Source of the DNA: Teretinema sp942493045
Lineage (GTDB): Bacteria > Spirochaetota > Spirochaetia > Treponematales > Treponemataceae
DNA length: 64,000 bases
Direction of reading: 5' to 3'
NCBI GenBank assembly: GCA_942493045.1
Contig: OW818665.1
Coordinates: 3,038,001 to 3,102,000, forward strand
Below are positions 56,443 to 64,000 of the stretch, in pieces. A program made the position numbers and the translations under genes. The notes beneath the pieces are model-generated. The model worked only from the letters and a program-made list of their open reading frames with translations, did not search any database and was not told where the DNA came from. The first letter of the stretch is position 1; the number at the start of each line of letters is the position of its first letter.

Positions 56443-58803
56443 CTAATCTTCCCACTTCCAATCCACTACTTCCGGCATATCTATCCCCTGTTCTTCGATA
56501 TAAAACCTATGTTCAATAAGCTTGTCCCGCAGAAGCTGCTCAAGGGCCAGTCCCTTCTCGGTAGGGGGTAGCCGTTTAACCGCGTCCAGGGCTAGGTGAA
56601 ACCGGTCAAGATCGTTTAGTACCGTCATGTCAAAATAGGTAGTTATTGTTCCCTCTTCTTTATAGCCATGGACATGCATGTTCAGGTGATTGTTCCGGCG
56701 GTAGGTCAACTTATGAATCAGTGAGGGATAACCATGAAAGGCAAAGATGACCGGCTTGTCTATGGTGAACAGCGCATCAAATTCATCGTTGGTTAAGCCA
56801 TGCGGATGGGCGGTGTTCGACTCAAGCTTCATCAGGTCGACAACGTTTATTACCCTTATTTTTAGTTCCGGTAAATGCTCGCGCAGGATGGAAACAGCGG
56901 CTAGGCACTCCAGCGTCGGTACGTCTCCACAGCAAGCCATCACTACGTCCGGTTCTTTTCCGTGATCGCTGCTTGCCCATTGCCAGACACTGATTCCTTT
57001 GGCGCAGTGCTCAACCGCCTGTTCCATCGTCAACCATTGCGGGGCCAGGTATTTACCGGCGATCACCACATTCACATACTGGCGGCTGCGCAAACAATGA
57101 TCGCCGACCGACAGCAGACAGTTCGCGTCCGGCGGTAGATAGACCCGCACGATCGAGGCTTTTTTGTTAACCACATGATCGATAAAGCCGGGGTCTTGAT
57201 GGCTAAAGCCATTGTGCGCCTGCTGCCAGACATGGGAGGCCAGCAGATAGTTAAGCGAAGCGATGTTTTTGCGCCAGGGTAATTCGGCGGTGACTTTCAG
57301 CCACTTGGCGTGCTGGTTGAACATGGAGTCGATAATATGAATAAAGGCTTCATAGCAATTAAAAAGCCCGTGCCGGCCCGTGAGTAGATAACCTTCCAGC
57401 CAGCCTTCACATTGATGCTCACTGAGTATTTCCATGACCCGGCCATTGGCGTCCAGAAATTCATCGGACTCCACCATGCTGGCTACCCATTGCCGGTTGG
57501 TAACTTCAAATACGCTGTTCAATCGATTGGACAGGGTCTCATCCGGGCCAAAGATCCGAAAGTTGCGCTGAGCTTCATTAAGCGTAATCACGTCCCGCAG
57601 AAATACGCCGAGCGTATGCGTGTCGGAAGCCTGCGCTGCTCCGGGTGAGGGAACCTTTACCGCGTATTTGTGGAAATCCGGCAGGATCAGGTCCTGCAGC
57701 ATCAGGCCGCCGTTGGTGTGCGGGTTCGCGCCCATCCTGCGCTTTCCCTCCGGGATGAGCTCCGCCAATTCCGCTATGAGACGTCCGTTTGAATCAAAGA
57801 GTTCTTCGGCCCGATAGCTTTTCAGCCATTGTTCCAAAAGCTGTACGTGTTTCGGGTAGGCGGAATCAATCAGTATTGGAATCTGGTGGGCTCGGGAGGT
57901 TCCCTCGATCTTCAGGCCGTCGACGAATTTCGGGCCGGTCCAGCCTTTGGGAGAGTTTAGAACGATCATTGGCCAGCGCGGACGGGTCGCGTCGTTTTTA
58001 CTTCGGGCATTACCCTGAATCGCCTGGATTTGCGCTATCACTTCATCAAGGGCGGCGGCCATCAGTTGATGCATTTTTTCCGGATCATCGCCTTCCACAA
58101 AATACGGTGTCCATCCGCAGCCTCGTAAAAACTGTTCCAGCTCCTCATGTTCAATCCGGGCGAACAGCGCGGGATTGGCGATCTTATAGCCGTTAAGATG
58201 CAGAATCGGCAGAACGGCCCCGTCGGTTATGGGATTTAAAAATTTATTGGAATGCCAGGCCGCCGCGAGGGGGCCTGTTTCGGCCTCTCCGTCACCGATG
58301 ACGCAGGCCACGACCAGGTCGGGATTGTCGAACGCGGCGCCAAAAGCGTGACTCAGTGAATATCCCAGCTCCCCGCCTTCGTGAATCGACCCCGGTGTTG
58401 TCGGTGCCACATGGCTGGAAATGCCTCCGGGAAAGGAAAATTGCTTAAATAACTTTTTTAAGCCCTCCTCGTCCTGGGTTACGTCCGGGTACACCTCGCT
58501 CCAGGTACCTTCAAGGTACACATTGCCGACAATCGCGGGACCGCCGTGACCCGGACCGGCGATATAAAACATATTAACATCAAGAGTTTTAATAATCCGG
58601 TTTAAATGCGCATAAATAAAATTCTGGCCCGGGGTAGTGCCCCAATGGCCTAAAAGCATGGGCTTGATATGCTCCAGCCTTAACGGTTCACGCAGTAAGG
58701 GATTATCGCAGAGATAGAGCTGCCCCACAGACAAGTAATTTGCCGCGCGCCAATAAGCATCAATCTTGGCGAGCGTCTCCGGGGAAAGCGGGTTTGTTTT
58801 CAT
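56443..58803 (-). CDS. xfp: Xylulose-5-phosphate/fructose-6-phosphate phosphoketolase
   Basis: A 786-residue thiamine-diphosphate enzyme that splits xylulose 5-phosphate (and often fructose 6-phosphate) with phosphate to acetyl phosphate. Typical: MLLGHWGTTPGQNFIYAHLN, GPGHGGPAIVGNVYLEGTW, the ThDP-binding segment VIGDGEAETGPLA with HSNKFLNP, and VLNSPKGWTGPK. I start at ATG 58803 after AAAGGA, matching the family N-terminus; a longer frame is not conserved. It offers an ATP-yielding route from pentoses or hexoses. Whether it shares a promoter with the downstream ATPase genes is unknown. Confidence 0.95.
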   Translation of the reverse strand: MKTNPLSPETLAKIDAYWRAANYLSVGQLYLCDNPLLREPLRLEHIKPMLLGHWGTTPGQNFIYAHLNRIIKTLDVNMFYIAGPGHGGPAIVGNVYLEGTWSEVYPDVTQDEEGLKKLFKQFSFPGGISSHVAPTTPGSIHEGGELGYSLSHAFGAAFDNPDLVVACVIGDGEAETGPLAAAWHSNKFLNPITDGAVLPILHLNGYKIANPALFARIEHEELEQFLRGCGWTPYFVEGDDPEKMHQLMAAALDEVIAQIQAIQGNARSKNDATRPRWPMIVLNSPKGWTGPKFVDGLKIEGTSRAHQIPILIDSAYPKHVQLLEQWLKSYRAEELFDSNGRLIAELAELIPEGKRRMGANPHTNGGLMLQDLILPDFHKYAVKVPSPGAAQASDTHTLGVFLRDVITLNEAQRNFRIFGPDETLSNRLNSVFEVTNRQWVASMVESDEFLDANGRVMEILSEHQCEGWLEGYLLTGRHGLFNCYEAFIHIIDSMFNQHAKWLKVTAELPWRKNIASLNYLLASHVWQQAHNGFSHQDPGFIDHVVNKKASIVRVYLPPDANCLLSVGDHCLRSRQYVNVVIAGKYLAPQWLTMEQAVEHCAKGISVWQWASSDHGKEPDVVMACCGDVPTLECLAAVSILREHLPELKIRVINVVDLMKLESNTAHPHGLTNDEFDALFTIDKPVIFAFHGYPSLIHKLTYRRNNHLNMHVHGYKEEGTITTYFDMTVLNDLDRFHLALDAVKRLPPTEKGLALEQLLRDKLIEHRFYIEEQGIDMPEVVDWKWED

Positions 58804-58888
58804 GTGCTGTTTTCCTTTTAGGAGTGTTGGCAGACTGCTGTCCTGGGTGCCTCCTCTATATAATATAAATTCCCGACAGCCCGCTTCC

Positions 58889-58902
58889 GTGCGCTGGCGC
58901 AC
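58889..58902. repeat. 14-bp near-palindrome in the phosphoketolase upstream region
   Basis: GTGCGCTGGCGCAC lies about 90 bases upstream of the xfp start in the 215-base gap to the divergent gene. It may be an operator; nothing else is recognised there apart from promoters. Confidence 0.3.
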
Positions 58903-58945
58903 AGAGAGCGCTGCTATAAGGTTTTGCCTGAGCAAATTAGTTTGA

Positions 58946-58974
58946 TTTACAAATCGACCATTATGATTTATTCT
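58946..58974 (+). promoter_or_regulatory. Promoter of the exported peptidase-like gene
   Basis: TTTACA (58946-58951), 17 bases, TATTCT (58969-58974), 45 bases before the ATG with AGGAG in between. Confidence 0.5.
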
Positions 58975-59018
58975 GAATGAGGCTTTGAGCTTATGTACAA
59001 CTTTAGGAGAAACTATAC

Positions 59019-60107
59019 ATGATAAAAAAGTTATCTGTAATTTTATTGCTTTTACTGGTTACCGCGCATCTTTTTGGTAATGGAAAACGGGACGCAGAGC
59101 CTGACGCGTTTACTATCACGCATTCTTATGATTTTTCTTTTACAATTGATCCTGATCTGGCCCCGCGCGTCAGCGATGGAAGTATCGTGTTCAGTTTACC
59201 TGTTGGAAATAGAGATTTCGTGCGATTATCCGGAGATTTTCTAAATTGGACTGATCAGGGGCCACTCTTTACGAGAATCGGTGATATATATCAGATCAGA
59301 TATCCCTTGCCACCGGGCAAGACGTATCGCTATAAGTTTGTAACCTCAAACGGCTGGCTTGCCGATCCGAATAATCCGGAAATGGTCGACGACGGATACT
59401 CAAGTTTTAATTCGATCCTCAAGCTTGATGCGAACGGCGAAATTATCGAAGCCAGTCCAACAAAGGTGTTTGACAGAAGGTCCGATTCGCAACATTTTTC
59501 CCTGTACACCCAAACAGATTTTATTAAAAATGAATCTCAGGTTAATGAAATGCTCGAGAATTGCGAGAAAATCAGACGGGAATTAATTTCATTTGTCGGG
59601 TCTTCAATCGAGTTAAATACCTCGGATAGAATAGAGATATTTTACCGCGAGCCGACAACCAATAACTCTTCCGGTGTGGTGGTTGAGAATAAGATGTGGT
59701 TAACCGTTCCTGAAGAAGCTTTGTGGTGGACGGTGACTCATGAGCTTGTTCATATCCTGATTGGCACCACCGGAGTAAATATTCTCGATGAGGGAGCCGC
59801 CGAAGCCATTACCGCATTGCAAAAGAACAGTAGAATCAATTCTTCCGCGAAATTCTATTTTCGCAAGATTCCCGGTGAGCTGAAAAAACGCAATGCCTTT
59901 ATTCCTTTGCGGGAAGTGCTAAATACAAGATTTATTCTGAGCCCCCGTGTCCGTGATCTGTATGGAGAGTCGGCGGCACTGGTCCTGTTTCTTTTTGATA
60001 CCTATCCGAGGGAAGACGTCTTGCGTGTAATCAAGACCGGAAAGTTTGTAGATCTCGGCCGGTCAATAATTGAACTGGAAAACGATCTTTTAAGATGGTC
60101 GAGATGA
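59019..60107 (+). CDS. Exported glycogen-binding-like domain fused to a gluzincin-type metallopeptidase
   Basis: A 362-residue secreted protein (signal peptide LSVILLLLLVTAHLFG, no lipobox). Residues ~55-145 are an AMPK/CBM48-type E-set domain (VRLSGDFLNWTDQGPLF, YRYKFVTSNGWLADPNNP). Residues ~180-360 look like a zinc peptidase: HExxH in VTHELVHILIG and a downstream DEGAAEAI giving the third ligand, as in gluzincins of the M1/M61-like or DUF-type families. Substrate unknown. It resembles the phosphatase lipoprotein at 10437 in joining the same kind of binding domain to a different enzyme. AT content begins to rise in this gene. Confidence 0.75.
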   Translation: MIKKLSVILLLLLVTAHLFGNGKRDAEPDAFTITHSYDFSFTIDPDLAPRVSDGSIVFSLPVGNRDFVRLSGDFLNWTDQGPLFTRIGDIYQIRYPLPPGKTYRYKFVTSNGWLADPNNPEMVDDGYSSFNSILKLDANGEIIEASPTKVFDRRSDSQHFSLYTQTDFIKNESQVNEMLENCEKIRRELISFVGSSIELNTSDRIEIFYREPTTNNSSGVVVENKMWLTVPEEALWWTVTHELVHILIGTTGVNILDEGAAEAITALQKNSRINSSAKFYFRKIPGELKKRNAFIPLREVLNTRFILSPRVRDLYGESAALVLFLFDTYPREDVLRVIKTGKFVDLGRSIIELENDLLRWSR

Positions 60108-60275
60108 TGAACTGGGAGGTTTTGTTATATTCATTATCTCAATTAAGTATATTATAAAAGGGTACGATTCTCCTTGATTTGTTTCTTTTTAGTATTTTTT
60201 TAATCAATGAAGTTGACTTAATTAAAATATGAGACATACTAATGTTAACAAAAAAGTATAAGAGTGGAATGATAA
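60108..60275. other. AT-rich spacer with a weak promoter
   Basis: No gene seen. TTGACT (60213-60218) and TACTAA (60237-60242), 18 bases apart, may drive the glycosyltransferase cassette. Confidence 0.4.
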
Positions 60276-61931
60276 TTGAAAGTACTATTTATTACATCTG
60301 AACACCCCGCCCGATTGTTTGGAGGGCTAGGAACTTTTACTAGGGAATTTACACTTGAACTGAAAAAACACGCCGAGGTTAAGGTTGTTCTTTTCAATTT
60401 AGGCCCAGAAAAACCTCCAAAAGCAGATCATTTAGTTGATGTTGTTCTTTGCACAACATTCGCGTTTGAGGCCTTTTCACTTGAGGCCAGAATTCTGGAA
60501 AACGCTGCAAGTTTTCGTGCGCAGCTTGATCAGATAATTCATCAATTTAAGCCAGATATTATTCATTGTAATGATCGACAAACCTATTTGCCATTTAGAT
60601 TTAATACAAATGTTTTTTATTCTTCACACCTTTTATATTGCGATATGTTGTCTATGCAAGCTCTCGATGATGTATATTTTCAAGAATTGAAAATTGAGCG
60701 TTGTGCTTTGTCCCGAGCTGCAGGAGTGGCTGTATACTCTTCGTTTGCCGCTAAGCGTGTAAATCAATTGCTTCCCCATACTTGTTCTCCGATTATCTTG
60801 CCGCTTGGCTTTGATTCTACTCGTTTTATTTCTAAAAAAGAGCCGGGTAAGCTACGAATCGCCTTCTTTGGACGTTTTGAAAATGTGCAGAAGGGCGTTG
60901 TGCATTTCATCAATGCGGTAAATTTACTGGGGTCTTCTTTTTTTGCTAGTCATAATGTTGAGTTAAGCCTATACGGTAAAGGGGAATTTGGCACTGATAT
61001 TAATGTCACACTTTTTAAAAATGTTGGTTTTTTGCAGGGCGACGACCTGATTCGAGCCTATGCTGAAACCGATATTGTTGTGATGCCAAGCCGTTATGAA
61101 CCTTTTGGGCTGGTTGGTTTGGAAGCAATGGCGGCTGGTTGTTTGTTGCTGGCTACGGCCGGCCAAGGTATGGATGAGTATGCTGTTGGTGGTAAGACAT
61201 GTGTAACTATTCCTAGTGAAGAACGTGGTATTGCTTCAATATTGAATAAAGTAATCAGTAATTTTCAGGAATATATACCCATTGCTGAAGCAGGACGTAA
61301 AGCAGTCCAAATATGGACCTGGAAGAGAGCTGTTGTTGCACACATGAAGGTGTATCAACAAATAATAAACGGGAACCATGAGAAATTAACCGCAGCGTAT
61401 CGAAGTGAATTAACAAATGTAAATAATATGTTTCAAACTTCTGATGTAGCAATTCGTGACAAAGAGGTTGAAAAAATCCACTTTCTACTTAAGAAATGCG
61501 CTGTGGTTTTCTCTGATTCCAGCAATCTATTCATTACCGTTGGTCAATTGAATAATATTGGAGAAAGTAATAACGCTTTGGTTGTTTCTGTAACAGAGAA
61601 AGATTCTGATGGTGTAAACCCGCGTTTGGAATGTCTATTCTATAATAACGACCAATTTGAGTGTGTTTGTGTGGTTGGCGCTTGGGAAAGCGTATTTCAA
61701 CCAAAATTTGCGCTTGGTGAATTATTTCGTATCGCATCGAAACGTATTGTCATTGTATATAGAACCGGTTCTCGTCTTCCATGGCAAACGATTATGATGG
61801 AAGGCGATCAGGATTGGTCGGATCTTCAAGGAAAAGGTGAATCGTTGTGGGGGTTGGTCTCAGAAAAGCAAATTAGTTTGTTTTCTGATACTGAATATAG
61901 TTATGTCGAATGGTTGAAAAAAGGAGTCTGA
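60276..61931 (+). CDS. GT4-family glycosyltransferase with C-terminal extension
   Basis: A 551-residue protein starting with TTG (LKVLFITSEHPARLFGGLGT). Residues 1-370 form a GT-B glycosyltransferase: DIIHCNDRQTYLPF, LRIAFFGRFENVQKG, and EPFGLVGLEAMAAGCLLLAT with the nucleotide-sugar-binding Glu-x7-Glu. The last ~150 residues (from about 395) are not GT4; they include FALGELFRIASKRIVIVYRTG and may be a separate alpha/beta domain. It starts the AT-rich cassette and is separated by two bases from the double-glycine-leader gene, so glycosylation of that product is possible (inference). Part of its 3' end recurs at the window end. Confidence 0.82.
   Translation: MKVLFITSEHPARLFGGLGTFTREFTLELKKHAEVKVVLFNLGPEKPPKADHLVDVVLCTTFAFEAFSLEARILENAASFRAQLDQIIHQFKPDIIHCNDRQTYLPFRFNTNVFYSSHLLYCDMLSMQALDDVYFQELKIERCALSRAAGVAVYSSFAAKRVNQLLPHTCSPIILPLGFDSTRFISKKEPGKLRIAFFGRFENVQKGVVHFINAVNLLGSSFFASHNVELSLYGKGEFGTDINVTLFKNVGFLQGDDLIRAYAETDIVVMPSRYEPFGLVGLEAMAAGCLLLATAGQGMDEYAVGGKTCVTIPSEERGIASILNKVISNFQEYIPIAEAGRKAVQIWTWKRAVVAHMKVYQQIINGNHEKLTAAYRSELTNVNNMFQTSDVAIRDKEVEKIHFLLKKCAVVFSDSSNLFITVGQLNNIGESNNALVVSVTEKDSDGVNPRLECLFYNNDQFECVCVVGAWESVFQPKFALGELFRIASKRIVIVYRTGSRLPWQTIMMEGDQDWSDLQGKGESLWGLVSEKQISLFSDTEYSYVEWLKKGV
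61732..61797 (+). repeat. Duplicated segment of the glycosyltransferase gene, copy A
   Basis: These 66 bases within the C-terminal extension are repeated at 63935-64000 with two mismatches, an offset of 2203 bases. Confidence 0.95.
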
Positions 61932-61933
61932 GA

Positions 61934-62593
61934 ATGAAAATGTATTTGAATGATTTTAAAGAGCTAACCATGGCGGAGCTACTCTCGGTTAACGGAGGGT
62001 ATACAACAACAGCTTACTATCCATCTTCGAGTGGCGGGTATAAAGAAACTTCTGTGCCCACCGATCAACCTGCGCCCCCGCATAGCGTGAAACCAGATCA
62101 TTATAGCGAAACAAGCGGTTGGGAACCTGGATGGGGCCCTGATGGTTATCATGGCGTTGAGGAAGAAGAATCCGCGGATCCAATGCCGGAGGCAAAAACT
62201 CAAGCGAATTTCCCGAAATGTGATGTTTATGCCTGGAATTTAGCAAGAGAAAATGGGGTTGACCCTCGGGGTGAGGATGGGGTTAATTGGAGTAATAACT
62301 TGACAGTCGATGAAATTTATCAACAACATTATGCTGGTGAAGTTGATACGACACCTGAAACTGGAAATGCAGGGAAATGTGGTTATTTGTTTTTTGATTG
62401 GGCATCTGAACCTGGTTCTGCAAAAAATCATATGGAGTATTGTGAGATATCAGCTGATGGATTATCGTATACTCAGTGGTATACTAATGGCACGTCTGCT
62501 CCTGTACCTCACACTTATACCTTCGCTGAAGATTCTAATGGTTTTGCTACGACAAATCCAAATAGCACAATGGTGTTTGTTCCGTTGAACTAA
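61934..62593 (+). CDS. Double-glycine-leader protein with NlpC/P60-like hydrolase domain
   Basis: A 219-residue protein. The first 22 residues (MKMYLNDFKELTMAELLSVNGG) form a bacteriocin-type leader ending in GG, so export by a peptidase-containing ABC transporter is expected; none is in the window. A Pro/Gly/Ser-rich linker (23-90) follows. Residues 92-175 fit an NlpC/P60-like or CHAP-like cysteine hydrolase: NFPKCDVYAWNLARENG with Cys96, and KCGYLFFDWASEPGSAKNH, which parallels the GDxxFF...H stretch, with His166. Additional Cys149 and Cys170 could form a disulfide. I infer an exported peptidoglycan or peptide hydrolase, possibly an antagonistic effector. AAGGAG precedes ATG 61934. Confidence 0.68.
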   Translation: MKMYLNDFKELTMAELLSVNGGYTTTAYYPSSSGGYKETSVPTDQPAPPHSVKPDHYSETSGWEPGWGPDGYHGVEEEESADPMPEAKTQANFPKCDVYAWNLARENGVDPRGEDGVNWSNNLTVDEIYQQHYAGEVDTTPETGNAGKCGYLFFDWASEPGSAKNHMEYCEISADGLSYTQWYTNGTSAPVPHTYTFAEDSNGFATTNPNSTMVFVPLN

Positions 62594-62682
62594 CTGAAAG
62601 ATTTCTATTTAATCAATAGAGTGTGAGGAATAGAATATTATTGGCTTTTTTTCACACGCTATGTTTTTTTTAGGAGATAAAA

Positions 62683-63393
62683 ATGAAGTTTGTTGTTCGT
62701 TACCTTATGATAATTATTTTTTCTTTTTTTGCCATGTGCGCTTACTCCAAGAATGTTGATCTTGTAATTGTAACTACTGCTGGAGAAAGAGTGATTCGAA
62801 GTGTTCCTGATGATGTAAGGGAGTGGGGATTCGCACAAACAGATACCACAAAATTTGAGATTCTAACGGTTGAAAATATCGAAGTGTTAACCCAATTGGA
62901 ATTCATAGAGTTTATAAATGTCACAACAATACATGACTATTCCTTTTTAAGCAAATTACCAAAGCTGCGAAAACTTAGCCTGGGCGGGTGTAGTGTCTTT
63001 GATCTGAAATTTCTTGAAAGCTTAACTAATTTGGAAGATTTGTCTTTACACATATTTATTCCTGAAAGTATCATTGAAAAGATTAAAGTTACCCCTATTG
63101 ATTTACTGAATTTGAAAAAAATCAAATATATAAGTTTTAATTCAATACCAGTTCCACCTTTTATTAATGTACAAAATCAGCCTTATTTAATTTTGGATAA
63201 TAATAACATCGAATCGCTTAGTGTTTATGATTTAGAGCTGTTGAGTGATTATTCGCTAGTAACGATGAGATATAACCCGATTGTAAGTAATCAAGCCGAG
63301 CGTTTGAAATGTGCCGGGCTACCAATTGTTTTTGACTCAGGTATAATTCTGCCGGATGAGGTTGTTCAGTATATGCGTGGGGAAGTTGAGTGA
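62683..63393 (+). CDS. Exported leucine-rich-repeat protein
   Basis: A 236-residue protein with a signal peptide (YLMIIIFSFFAMCAYS). The middle contains LRR-type repeats (LTQLEFIEFINVTTIHDYSF, LPKLRKLSLGGCSVFDLKF, LTNLEDLSLHIFIP, LKKIKYISFNSI), as in bacterial cell-surface LRR proteins. No anchor is visible. It follows the double-glycine gene by 90 bases; AGGAGA precedes the ATG. It could bind the secreted hydrolase as an immunity partner or bind a host/other cell surface; both are speculation. Confidence 0.75.
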   Translation: MKFVVRYLMIIIFSFFAMCAYSKNVDLVIVTTAGERVIRSVPDDVREWGFAQTDTTKFEILTVENIEVLTQLEFIEFINVTTIHDYSFLSKLPKLRKLSLGGCSVFDLKFLESLTNLEDLSLHIFIPESIIEKIKVTPIDLLNLKKIKYISFNSIPVPPFINVQNQPYLILDNNNIESLSVYDLELLSDYSLVTMRYNPIVSNQAERLKCAGLPIVFDSGIILPDEVVQYMRGEVE

Positions 63394-63461
63394 TTTGTAA
63401 AACTATGTACTCTGAAGCATCGATAGTTAAAGGTGCCCCGCAATATCTTAGGGCGTGATAG

Positions 63462-63914
63462 ATGAGAAATATAGTCATAACTTTATGTTTGCCTTTTTTG
63501 ATAACTTTCTATCTCTGGTCGTCGGGTCCATCTGAGTTATCGCAGCAATCAGAGGGAATAGCTTTTTTAACTGGAGCTTGGGATATTTCAATAGATTTAA
63601 AGACAATTGAGTGCGAGTATTCTTGGGGTAAGGCACGCTCTGTTCTTAATAGTTCTCACGTTTTTGATTTAGAAATTCCGAATCCTTATGTAGAAGTCGG
63701 GGGTATGGGTCGATTTGCAGTTCGAGATATTCAACAGATCGATGATGTGGTTAAATTGACAATTTTCTTCGATCGAGAAGGAAAAGAATATGAAATAGTT
63801 GTTCATAAGGTAGATGATAATCATATTTGGATAGAACGAATGTTTTTGTTTGGTCAAGGCGCAAGCGAACGAATAGACTTGGTTAAAATTGATGGGCCCT
63901 CTATGATTCCTTAA
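63462..63914 (+). CDS. Small exported hypothetical protein
   Basis: A 150-residue protein with an N-terminal hydrophobic stretch (IVITLCLPFLITFYLW) that may be a signal peptide or anchor. The mature part is beta-rich (AFLTGAWDISIDLKTIECEY, DVVKLTIFFDREGKEYEIVV), lipocalin- or barrel-like in rhythm, but I recognise no family. ATG 63462 has no strong ribosome site. Its end is 20 bases before the duplicated glycosyltransferase segment. Possible immunity or inhibitor protein of the cassette (inference). Confidence 0.65.
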   Translation: MRNIVITLCLPFLITFYLWSSGPSELSQQSEGIAFLTGAWDISIDLKTIECEYSWGKARSVLNSSHVFDLEIPNPYVEVGGMGRFAVRDIQQIDDVVKLTIFFDREGKEYEIVVHKVDDNHIWIERMFLFGQGASERIDLVKIDGPSMIP

Positions 63915-63934
63915 AAGGGATTTTTTTATTCCTG

Positions 63935-64000
63935 TCGCATCGAAACGTATTGTCATTGTATTTAGAACCGGTTCTCGCCTTCCATGGCAAACGATTATGA
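63935..64000 (+). repeat. Duplicated segment of the glycosyltransferase gene, copy B, running off the window
   Basis: Sixty-four of 66 bases match 61732-61797. In the original frame it reads ASKRIVIVFRTGSRLPWQTI (Tyr to Phe, the other change silent), but an in-frame TGA at 63904 and no start codon upstream mean that the N-terminal part of the gene is absent. Probably the start of a second cassette copy. Confidence 0.93.

Noticed and set aside
58804..58935. Longer N-terminus for phosphoketolase
   Set aside because: The extension crosses the promoter region, and ATG 58803 has a ribosome site and matches the family start.
1..64000. tRNA, rRNA, CRISPR, transposase and integrase genes
   Set aside because: I looked for cloverleaf-like sequences, regular direct repeats and mobile-element proteins and saw none; a short tRNA could still be missed by eye.

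Overview
The window reads as the chromosome of an anaerobic, fermentative, motile Gram-negative bacterium, most likely a spirochaete of the Treponema/Spirochaeta kind. This rests on many lipoproteins with relaxed lipoboxes, an outer-membrane barrel, a chemoreceptor, a Na+-type N-ATPase, phosphoketolase and an anaerobe-type orange-protein (ORP) gene set; the species assignment is inference. Coding density is high. Most of the window is moderately GC-rich, while the last ~5 kb is clearly AT-rich and looks like an accessory island. No rRNA, tRNA, CRISPR array or insertion sequence was recognised.

Layout. 1-7.6 kb: housekeeping genes (RluA-type pseudouridine synthase running off the left edge, a two-domain nucleoside diphosphate kinase, PlsC-like acyltransferase, two MFS transporters, a zinc phospholipase-C-like protein, an Ldh2-type dehydrogenase). 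7.7-15.3 kb: AI-2E-type permease, an arsR-ACR3 arsenite module, a lipoprotein joining a glycogen-binding-like domain to a tyrosine phosphatase, and a thioredoxin-like/ArsP-like permease operon. 15.5-24 kb: katG, then a sigma54 activator gene and an ORP-type operon of three NifX/NifB-like cluster-binding proteins, a DUF5320 protein, two MinD-like ATPases with ferredoxin inserts, an Mrp ATPase and a metallo-beta-lactamase-fold protein. The operon has a textbook -24/-12 promoter preceded by two copies of an inverted repeat that also lies in front of the activator gene. 24-28 kb: small membrane, lipocalin and lipoprotein genes and one frameshifted acyltransferase-like gene.

28.2-49.4 kb is a beta-1,3-glucan (laminarin-type) utilisation locus: GH17 lipoprotein, a surface-binding lipoprotein, a glycoside hydrolase fused to an outer-membrane barrel, a CBM9 protein, two GH16 enzymes, a GH94/149/161-like phosphorylase, GH1, a LacI regulator, a sugar ABC importer without its ATPase, and a chemoreceptor. 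Six near-identical LacI-type operators tie five promoters together, so secreted hydrolysis, surface binding, import, intracellular phosphorolysis and perhaps chemotaxis can be read as one regulon.

49.5-58.8 kb on the minus strand: phosphoketolase, a small glycine-rich DUF5320-like protein and a complete N-ATPase operon in the order atpDCQRBEFAG, with atpA broken by one missing base. 59-64 kb: a secreted glycogen-binding-like/metallopeptidase fusion, then an AT-rich cassette of a GT4 glycosyltransferase, a protein with a bacteriocin-type double-glycine leader on an NlpC/P60-like hydrolase, an exported leucine-rich-repeat protein and a small exported protein. The window ends inside a second copy of the glycosyltransferase 3' region, so the cassette appears to be tandemly duplicated.

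A recurrent regulatory feature is a set of genes with no Shine-Dalgarno sequence whose start codon lies six bases after a -10 hexamer, which predicts leaderless mRNAs.
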